DNA of 29,140 nt from a virus, in the IMG/VR virus record IMGVR_UViG_3300042478_000184, positions 1-29,140 of that record; one strand, written 5' to 3'. The notes under the pieces were generated by a model, which searched no databases, was not told where the DNA came from, and was given only the letters and a program-made list of their open reading frames with translations. Position numbers and translations under genes: made by a program. Shown here in pieces: positions 15,754-20,986 of the stretch. The first letter of the stretch is position 1. Each line of letters begins with the position of its first letter.

Positions 15754-15760
15754 TCGCGGC

Positions 15761-16048
15761 ATGCGTGAAAAAGAAATTGAAACTTATTTTGACTGGGCGG
15801 TGCAGCGCATCGGTGGCCGGACTTGGAAGTTTACTTCGCCCGGACGCAAAGGTGTAGCCGATCGTATTGCGTGTTTACCCGATGGCCAGACATGGTTTGT
15901 CGAGTTGAAGACCAAAGGCGGTCGCCTGAGTGAACTACAAAAATTATTTGAAATGGACATGATGTTGTTGCGCCAAAACTACGCATGTCTTTGGACTAAG
16001 GAACAAGTGGATGCTTTCGTTAAGACCGTATCAAGAGACAGCCGCTGA
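15761..16048 (+). CDS. VRR-NUC domain nuclease (95 aa)
   Basis: Stand-alone VRR-NUC (PD-(D/E)XK superfamily). MREKEIETYFDWAVQRIGG, then KFTSPGRKGVADRIA (Asp34), WFVELKTKGGRLSELQ (Glu48, Lys50, Gln60) give the full catalytic pattern. The length is typical of phage single-domain members, which are thought to cut structured or damaged DNA. ATG 15761 is preferred over in-frame GTG 15728 and ATG 15734 because family members start M(K/R)EKEIE. Its 3' end overlaps the SNF2 helicase by 38 bases, a pairing common in phages. Confidence 0.9.
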   Translation: MREKEIETYFDWAVQRIGGRTWKFTSPGRKGVADRIACLPDGQTWFVELKTKGGRLSELQKLFEMDMMLLRQNYACLWTKEQVDAFVKTVSRDSR

Positions 16049-17333
16049 CTTTCTCTTTGAACACGACAGGGCGATGATTCTAGCGCCCGTTGGTGCGGGG
16101 AAGACTGCGATCACATTGACTGCTATGTGGGAGATGTTGCGTGATAACCACGTTAAGCGCTGGCTGGTGCTGGCACCCAAGCGCGTCTGCACTGATGTGT
16201 GGCCAGTCGAGCGCCCCAAGTGGGCTGACATGATGAGCATGGCTCTGTGCGTTGGCACGCCCAAGCAACGCTTGGCAGCGCTCAAGTCCAACGCTCAAGT
16301 GGTTGTGACCAACTACGACAATTTGCAGTGGCTGGCCGAGCAAAAGCTAAACTTTGACGGCGTTGTGTTTGACGAATTGACGCGCCTCAAAAACCCCAGC
16401 GGCACACGCTTCAAGGCGTTCCTCAAAGTCATCGACGCCATGACTGTGCGCTGGGGCTTGACTGGCTCGTTTACCAGCAACGGCTTAGAAGACGTCTTTG
16501 GCCAGTGCAAGATCGTTGACCAGTCTTTGCTTGGCCGCAGCAAAGGCGCGTTCATGCAGACGTATTTTGTGCTGATCAACAAAGAGTTTGGCGAGTGGGC
16601 GCCGCGTGTTGGCGCGCTTGAGAAAGTGATGAACGTGATTAAGCCTGCCACATTTGTCTTGGAGGCAGGTGAGTATAAAGACAAACTGCCGCCTTTGCAC
16701 ACTGTCGAGTTGCCATGCACGATGGACATGACGCCCTACAACACGATGAAGAAAGACTTTGTGCTTGAAGGCATCACGGCTGTCAACGCCGCAGTGGTCA
16801 CGGGCAAGCTGCAACAACTGGCGTCTGGGTTCGTGTACGACACAACGACAGCGCCGTCAGACTCGCCAGGCAAGTTCACAGTGACGCAGATCCCTGTGTG
16901 GTTTAGTAGCCACAAGTTTGACCGCCTTGAAGAATTACTAGACGAGAACCAGCATGCCAACACCATCATTGCTTATACCTATCAAGAAGAACTTGCCGAA
17001 CTCAAGCGACGCTTCAAAGTCACAACCCTTGACGACCCCGACGCCATCAAGCGATGGAACGATGGAAAGGTCAGGATACTGGCCGTCCATCCAAAGTCAG
17101 CAGGCCACGGACTTAACCTCCAACACGGCGGCTGTCACATGGTGTTTCTGTCACTGCCGTGGAGTCTGGAGTTGTTCGAGCAGACCGTTGGCCGTCTGCA
17201 CCGCAGCGGGCAGAAGCACCCTGTGTGGTGCTACGTCTTACTGACAGCCAAGACTGTTGACGAGAAAATTTGGGCGGCGCTTCACGACAAGCGCGCCATA
17301 TCTGATATTGCAATGGAGGAACTTAGGACATGA
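16011..17333 (+). CDS. SNF2-family DEAD-like helicase (440 aa)
   Basis: RecA-like domain 1: LRPYQETAADFLF (Q-like motif), Walker A LAPVGAGKTAIT (Lys31), motif Ia LVLAPKRVCTDVW, motif II as FDELTRLKNPSG (near residue 120), motif III WGLTGSFTSNG. Domain 2: IIAYTYQEELAELKRRF, VHPKSAGHGLNLQHG and motif VI QTVGRLHRSGQKHPVW. This is the compact phage SNF2 translocase found beside VRR-NUC. It probably remodels DNA during replication or recombination. Start ATG 16011 lies inside the VRR-NUC gene behind AAGGA; coupled translation is likely. Confidence 0.93.
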   Translation: MLSLRPYQETAADFLFEHDRAMILAPVGAGKTAITLTAMWEMLRDNHVKRWLVLAPKRVCTDVWPVERPKWADMMSMALCVGTPKQRLAALKSNAQVVVTNYDNLQWLAEQKLNFDGVVFDELTRLKNPSGTRFKAFLKVIDAMTVRWGLTGSFTSNGLEDVFGQCKIVDQSLLGRSKGAFMQTYFVLINKEFGEWAPRVGALEKVMNVIKPATFVLEAGEYKDKLPPLHTVELPCTMDMTPYNTMKKDFVLEGITAVNAAVVTGKLQQLASGFVYDTTTAPSDSPGKFTVTQIPVWFSSHKFDRLEELLDENQHANTIIAYTYQEELAELKRRFKVTTLDDPDAIKRWNDGKVRILAVHPKSAGHGLNLQHGGCHMVFLSLPWSLELFEQTVGRLHRSGQKHPVWCYVLLTAKTVDEKIWAALHDKRAISDIAMEELRT

Positions 17334-17539
17334 CACAAGATGAAATCATTGAGATGGCTAAACAGGCAAACGCTGGAATGTTGCATGGTGGAGGATATTC
17401 ATTATTTGGAAGTGACGCAATTGAACGCTTTGCCAAGCTAGTAGCACAGCATGAGCGTGAGGCGTGTGCAGAGTTGTGTGAGGGATACGCTCAAGCCAAA
17501 TACGCAGCAGGCGCTATCCGAGCAAGGGGACAAGCATGA
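17330..17539 (+). CDS. Small conserved phage protein (69 aa), unknown
   Basis: MTQDEIIEMAKQANAGMLHG ... FAKLVAQHEREACAELCEGY. The pattern F.KLVA..EREACA..CE recurs in small proteins of many environmental phages; no function is known. ATGA overlap with the SNF2 gene upstream and with the glutaredoxin downstream. Confidence 0.75.
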   Translation: MTQDEIIEMAKQANAGMLHGGGYSLFGSDAIERFAKLVAQHEREACAELCEGYAQAKYAAGAIRARGQA

Positions 17540-17763
17540 ACATATTTATTTACACCAAGAAAGGCTGCCCCAACTGCGTGACGGCCAAACTGTTGCTGAA
17601 GTCGCAAGGGCTGAAGTTTATTGAGCAAGACATGGACGACCCTGAAGTAGCGGCGGCGTTTCGGTTTGCGCATCCTGACGCCAAACAGATGCCGCAGATC
17701 TTTATCAACGACCAGCGCGTCGGTGGCCTGGCAGGCTTGCAAGAGGCGTTGAAACAATTATGA
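17536..17763 (+). CDS. Glutaredoxin (75 aa)
   Basis: Compact glutaredoxin with redox motif C11-P-N-C14 (YTKKGCPNCVTAKLLL), cis-Pro QMPQIFINDQRVGG and the terminal helix GLAGLQEALKQL. Thiol-disulfide oxidoreductase that could supply electrons to ribonucleotide reductase, which is not in the window. CPNC differs from the classical CPYC. Overlaps both neighbours by 4 bases. Confidence 0.92.
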   Translation: MNIFIYTKKGCPNCVTAKLLLKSQGLKFIEQDMDDPEVAAAFRFAHPDAKQMPQIFINDQRVGGLAGLQEALKQL

Positions 17764-17855
17764 GTTGGCCATTTCCACCCTTTCCAAACCCCAAGGACAC
17801 GGGCAACCGTGTGCCTAAATTTAACCCTGACAACTTTGAGGACGCGCCGATATGA
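17760..17855 (+). CDS. Tiny proline/asparagine-rich protein (31 aa)
   Basis: MSWPFPPFPNPKDTGNRVPK then FNPDNFEDAPI. Overlaps the glutaredoxin stop and the next start by four bases each, fitting the operon's ATGA rule. Aromatic and proline-rich; no known domain. Confidence 0.5.
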   Translation: MSWPFPPFPNPKDTGNRVPKFNPDNFEDAPI

Positions 17856-18193
17856 GCAACATGGAAGCATTCAACAAGATTATGTCTGAGATTGGCGAGC
17901 AACTAAACGAAGAAACCATCACCGCCATTAAAGCCGCACTAGAAGCGAAGGTTGAGCCTGTGGCGTGGATGAGTACGCATGACGTTGGATTTAAGAAATC
18001 TGAATTTGGAAATACACCAACTATTCCTCTCTACACCACCCCACCACAGCGTACATGGGTAGGGCTGACGGATGAGGAGATTGATGTAATTTATGAACAG
18101 CACCATAACCAATATGGCGAATGTGAATCTGTTAATTTGGGATACGAGCGCGCCATTGAAGCTAAATTGAAAGAGAAAAATGAAACGAATTGA
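17852..18193 (+). CDS. Conserved phage protein (113 aa), unknown
   Basis: N-terminal helix (MSNMEAFNKIMSEIGEQLNE), then EPVAWMSTHDVGF, TIPLYTTPPQRTWVGLTDEE and a helical Glu/Lys-rich end. The PVAWM...PLYTTPPQR...GLTDEEI signature is widespread in phage proteins of freshwater bacteria and has no known function. Ends 14 bases inside the next gene. Confidence 0.75.
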   Translation: MSNMEAFNKIMSEIGEQLNEETITAIKAALEAKVEPVAWMSTHDVGFKKSEFGNTPTIPLYTTPPQRTWVGLTDEEIDVIYEQHHNQYGECESVNLGYERAIEAKLKEKNETN

Positions 18194-18341
18194 CCAATGG
18201 AAAGCCAAACTTAAAGTGGCCAAAGCAGAGTTGCGCATACGCAACAGAGAAGCTAACGCTGCCCTACGCGCTTTGATGAACGTAGAGACAACGATCAAAC
18301 AACTGGAGAGAAAAATTGACAACTACATGGCGAAGCCTTAA
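18180..18341 (+). CDS. Small coiled-coil protein (53 aa)
   Basis: MKRIDQWKAKLKVAKAELRI followed by RNREANAALRALMNVETTIK and QLERKIDNYMAKP. Heptad-like spacing of Leu/Ile and many charged residues predict a helical hairpin or coiled coil. Overlaps the preceding gene by 14 bases and the following TTG-started gene by 26. Function unknown. Confidence 0.58.
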   Translation: MKRIDQWKAKLKVAKAELRIRNREANAALRALMNVETTIKQLERKIDNYMAKP

Positions 18342-18504
18342 CAGCCAACTCAGCAGAATGAGCGAGGAAGACGTCCTCAGACTGCTCAACGAAGAACGTG
18401 AGGGCGCTAAACGCGTCACCATGCTAGAGCGCCTTCACCAGCGCTACAACACCCTGCGCGTTGCGCGGGAGAGACTTGAACTACTCAAAGGAGCAACTAA
18501 ATGA
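18316..18504 (+). CDS. Small conserved phage protein (62 aa), TTG start likely
   Basis: From TTG 18316 the protein reads LTTTWRSLNSQLSRMSEEDV (first residue Met in vivo), then LRLLNEEREGAKRVTMLERL and RYNTLRVARERLELLKG. The W.SLN.QLS.M....V..LL.EER segment and LHQRY.TLR.ARER recur in related phages, so TTG behind GGAGAG is preferred over ATG 18358, which would cut the conserved N-terminus. Helical; unknown function. Confidence 0.65.
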   Translation: MTTTWRSLNSQLSRMSEEDVLRLLNEEREGAKRVTMLERLHQRYNTLRVARERLELLKGATK

Positions 18505-18665
18505 CACTGCCACCCCACTCTAAAATAAGCTACCCTTCTATTCCGTTGAAAGACTTTAAATGGACGCCTGGCTCAGATGTGCAGGCGCTCTGGCGCAAAC
18601 ACGGCTGGACACCGCCATCCGAGAACATGACGCCCCCACCGCCCGAGAAGGCGTATGTTGCATAA
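18501..18665 (+). CDS. Small conserved phage protein (54 aa), unknown
   Basis: MTLPPHSKISYPSIPLKDFK followed by WTPGSDVQALWRKHGWTPPS. The pattern F.WTP..DVQA.WR..GW.PPSE is common in small phage proteins. ATGA overlap upstream, AAAGGAG ribosome site; overlaps the zinc-ribbon gene by 11 bases. Confidence 0.65.
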   Translation: MTLPPHSKISYPSIPLKDFKWTPGSDVQALWRKHGWTPPSENMTPPPPEKAYVA

Positions 18666-18810
18666 ATTTAAACTCTGCGATAAATGTCAACAAGAAAAGC
18701 CGCCCGAGGGCGGTGTTGACATCAAACAAAAATGGCACTGCCAAAGGTGCTGGATCAACCGAACAACCAATAGACATTTAAAACAAAATGCCACGCCCAA
18801 AACCGCTTGA
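18655..18810 (+). CDS. Small zinc-ribbon protein (51 aa)
   Basis: MLHKFKLCDKCQQEKPPEGG then a CxxC pair (HCQRCW). Two CxxC pairs (Cys8/Cys11 and Cys29/Cys32) about 20 residues apart form a typical zinc ribbon. The LCDKC....PPEGG......W.C..CW signature is one I recognise in many phages. Likely DNA- or protein-binding. Starts inside the previous gene and ends 23 bases into the next. Confidence 0.7.
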   Translation: MLHKFKLCDKCQQEKPPEGGVDIKQKWHCQRCWINRTTNRHLKQNATPKTA

Positions 18811-18979
18811 AGAACTAAAGCCTCGCTGGATGCGACTAAGCGACCGCCATGTGGTGATCTTTCAAGAACTTGGTGGAATTGATTGGCTGCGCAAGCACTT
18901 GGACAAAAGCGCTAAGATGCCAGCCAAGTATTACCGCCGCGAAATGGACGCGCCGTCAAAGAAGGAAATCAATGACTAA
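18788..18979 (+). CDS. Small basic protein (63 aa), possible DNA-binding
   Basis: MPRPKPLEELKPRWMRLSDR, then HVVIFQELGGIDWLRKHLDK. The pattern R..R(L/V)S.RH...F.ELGG..WLR recurs in small phage proteins and in arc/ribbon-like or HTH-like short regulators. A central helix pair is visible. Function is not established. Confidence 0.68.
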   Translation: MPRPKPLEELKPRWMRLSDRHVVIFQELGGIDWLRKHLDKSAKMPAKYYRREMDAPSKKEIND

Positions 18980-19133
18980 TCAACCAGACTTTGCAACTTG
19001 GAGCCAAGCCAACTTGGCCAAGTTTGCGCAAGAATCCTACGCCAGACTGTGCCAACAGGATGACATCATTCAGCAGCTTCAATGCGATCTGAAGACCGCC
19101 CTTGAAGCCTACCGAGCGTTAATTAAGGAATAA
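18972..19133 (+). CDS. Small helical protein (53 aa)
   Basis: MTNQPDFATWSQANLAKFAQ, then ESYARLCQQDDIIQQLQCDL and a helical end. ATG 18972 overlaps the previous stop by 8 bases and follows AAGGAAA. Last gene of the rightward operon; its end overlaps the convergent endolysin gene by 15 bases. Confidence 0.62.
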   Translation: MTNQPDFATWSQANLAKFAQESYARLCQQDDIIQQLQCDLKTALEAYRALIKE

Positions 19134-19622
19134 CGCTTTTTCGGCTTGTCTGCGTCTGACTAAACCTTTTACTTCTTTGCCGCCCGCTTTTGTCCACATT
19201 AAAAAAGCGTGTGCGGCATCGTCCCACTCACCACGGTTAACTTTCATGCGAATGGTTGACCGTTGGTAATTCCCTAGCCCTGCGTTGTACGCAAAAGAGA
19301 CAACAGCGTCGAATTTGTTTTGATGACTAGCAAGATTAGGAGAAAGTCGAAGAACACCACGTTCAAAAGAATTGATGTCCATTTTGAATAATTCGACCAA
19401 TTCTTCTTTTGACCAGACACGATTGTCGCCTTCTTTCAGTTGGTAATCAGACCTTATAAGCCCCGTGTAGCCATCTTTGCGGACGTTTGGCAGGGCTAGT
19501 TGATCGCCATACATAGCGTGACCCCACCCAACCGTCCAAATAGCCGCAGAGCAACGATAAGGCTTGTTCCTGTAGCCTTCAAAGAAGTGCATCAAGTCCT
19601 CGCCCGCCTTGCTTATTTTCAT
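19119..19622 (-). CDS. Endolysin, T4-type lysozyme (GH24, 167 aa)
   Basis: Cuts the peptidoglycan glycan strand to release progeny. The catalytic triad Glu15-x8-Cys24-x5-Thr30 lies in FFEGYRNKPYRCSAAIWTVG followed by WGH. It corresponds to T4 lysozyme Glu11-Asp20-Thr26, with Cys for Asp, a natural variant in some phage lysozymes. Later FDAVVSFAYNAGLGNYQRST and GLVRRRQAEKALFL match the family. No signal peptide or N-terminal anchor is seen, so it needs the holin. Start overlaps the holin-like gene by 4 bases. Confidence 0.94.
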   Translation of the reverse strand: MKISKAGEDLMHFFEGYRNKPYRCSAAIWTVGWGHAMYGDQLALPNVRKDGYTGLIRSDYQLKEGDNRVWSKEELVELFKMDINSFERGVLRLSPNLASHQNKFDAVVSFAYNAGLGNYQRSTIRMKVNRGEWDDAAHAFLMWTKAGGKEVKGLVRRRQAEKALFLN

Positions 19623-20122
19623 TTCTTAGACCATGAACGTGAGCCAAACCAAAACCCAATAATACCCCCCAACATCGCCATTTCGTCTGAAGAAAAAATA
19701 ATGTCGGAAACACGAATTAGATCATCCATGTTCACCACTAATTGTGGGTTGCTGTAGATGTAGTAAGCAAGCCAGGCATTGATGGCGCAAAGTTCAAGAA
19801 TAAAAATGTAAGTCACAGTTGGGCGAACCGTGCCAATGTAGCTTGCCACCCAAGTGCTTGCCTTTTCTAAAATTTGTTTGTCATGATCATACGCCGCAAC
19901 AGTCATCTCTGCGTCAGTCTGCATGGCGATCTGGTCGGTGCGGATTTCTTCCATACGCTGTTGCGCCGCAAAGCCCGCAGCCGCCATCTGAAGTTGTAAC
20001 TCTACTTGGACTCGCGCTAGCGCCAACTCATGTCGTTGATCGTCTTTGTTCTGAAAAAAGTCTAGCAGTTTAGGTAGGCCGGAGATTAGCAAGCCCCCAA
20101 GTGTTGAGAATAGTGAAAGCAT
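19619..20122 (-). CDS. Holin-like protein (167 aa), three-TM type
   Basis: N-terminal hydrophobic LFSTLGGLLISGLPKLLDFF, a long charged amphipathic/coiled-coil segment (about 25-85), then TM VRPTVTYIFILELCAINAWL and a final hydrophobic MAMLGGIIGFWFGSRSWSKK. This layout (PKLLDFFQNK..., ... VRP.TY...) resembles the 3-TM holin family first described in gene transfer agents. It is immediately upstream of the endolysin, overlapping by 4 bases. Pore formation is inferred. Confidence 0.8.
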   Translation of the reverse strand: MLSLFSTLGGLLISGLPKLLDFFQNKDDQRHELALARVQVELQLQMAAAGFAAQQRMEEIRTDQIAMQTDAEMTVAAYDHDKQILEKASTWVASYIGTVRPTVTYIFILELCAINAWLAYYIYSNPQLVVNMDDLIRVSDIIFSSDEMAMLGGIIGFWFGSRSWSKK

Positions 20123-20271
20123 TACAGTCCAATCATTCCAAGTAGTTTATTGACAATTTTGTCTGACAAGTCATCAGGCAAAAACTTAAGCAGTCCAAGC
20201 ACGTACCACGCGATGCACATACGCACAAAGATCTTGATAAAGAAATCAAATTGCTTTTGGTACTCATTCAT
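20122..20271 (-). CDS. Small membrane-associated protein (49 aa) in the lysis cassette
   Basis: MNEYQKQFDFFIKIFVRMCI then AWYVLGLLKFLPDDLSDKIV. One hydrophobic helix (about 9-28) with an amphipathic tail. Its TAA overlaps the holin ATG (TAATG); its start overlaps the 166-aa gene by 4 bases. Could be an antiholin or spanin-like accessory; unproven. Confidence 0.55.
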   Translation of the reverse strand: MNEYQKQFDFFIKIFVRMCIAWYVLGLLKFLPDDLSDKIVNKLLGMIGL

Positions 20272-20768
20272 CGACCACACTTTGATTTAGCGCACAACTC
20301 GCCAATTTCAGCAATACCCCAACCGACCGCGCCTAAGAACATGACAATAATGACAATGGCCGCCGCCCATTGCAATTGTTCAGCTTCATCTTCTTTTTGT
20401 TTCTTCTCAGCGGCTTTCAACTCTGCCATCTCTTTGGCATCGTCCCTGTCCATCTCAGCTTGACGGGCTTTGGCGGCATTCCACACATCAATCCGGCCAG
20501 TCTGCATAAAGAGCATCTTTAGCTGTTCTTCAAAGCGTTTTGCTTCGTCAAGCGCCATCTCAATCTGTAGCGCCGCACCAAGATTAGATTTACCCCCAGT
20601 ACGCTTTGCCTGAAGCATTGCCTTAGTAGCAGTGCTTTGAGCGTCAAACATCCGCGAAATAGATGGAGCCAATCCCGCCAGATCACTAGCGACTTTGCTG
20701 GCTTTCTTGACTACACTGATTGCAGTTTGTAGTCCTTCAAGCGCCGTTATCGGATCTATTGGAATCAT
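20268..20768 (-). CDS. Coiled-coil protein with C-terminal membrane anchor (166 aa)
   Basis: N-terminal hydrophobic/helical MIPIDPITALEGLQTAISVV, then conserved TATKAMLQAKRTGG and ALQIEMALDEAKRFEEQLKM. A highly charged Lys/Glu coiled coil (about 103-130) is followed by TM WAAAIVIIVMFLGAVGWGIA and a short tail with two cysteines. I recognise the arrangement from other marine and freshwater podoviruses, with no assigned function. Spanin or virion-channel roles are possible but not shown. Confidence 0.68.
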   Translation of the reverse strand: MIPIDPITALEGLQTAISVVKKASKVASDLAGLAPSISRMFDAQSTATKAMLQAKRTGGKSNLGAALQIEMALDEAKRFEEQLKMLFMQTGRIDVWNAAKARQAEMDRDDAKEMAELKAAEKKQKEDEAEQLQWAAAIVIIVMFLGAVGWGIAEIGELCAKSKCGR

Positions 20769-20986
20769 TTGTCAACTTTATTATCCAGTTTGTCAAAGAT
20801 TTTGCCAAGCATGTCCTTGATGTCGCGCATGTCAACGCGGTAGTCATCTCGTGTGACATAGTTCAGCGGCATGGCACGAACATCCGTGTCAAGGCGCTCC
20901 AGTGATCTGTAGATGTTGTTCAGCACCCAGCCACCAAAGAAACCAGCCGCCGCTACGGCGATGTTGAAAAGAACTTGGTAATCCAT
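20765..20986 (-). CDS. Small protein with N-terminal TM and C-terminal coiled coil (73 aa)
   Basis: MDYQVLFNIAVAAAGFFGGW followed by VLNNIYRSLERLDTDVRAMP; a hydrophobic N-terminal helix then a charged helix ending KDMLGKIFDKLDNKVDK. Similar small TM proteins occur in phage lysis cassettes. The start overlaps the stop of the 819-aa ejection gene by one base (TAATG) and its end overlaps the 166-aa gene by four. Confidence 0.65.
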   Translation of the reverse strand: MDYQVLFNIAVAAAGFFGGWVLNNIYRSLERLDTDVRAMPLNYVTRDDYRVDMRDIKDMLGKIFDKLDNKVDK

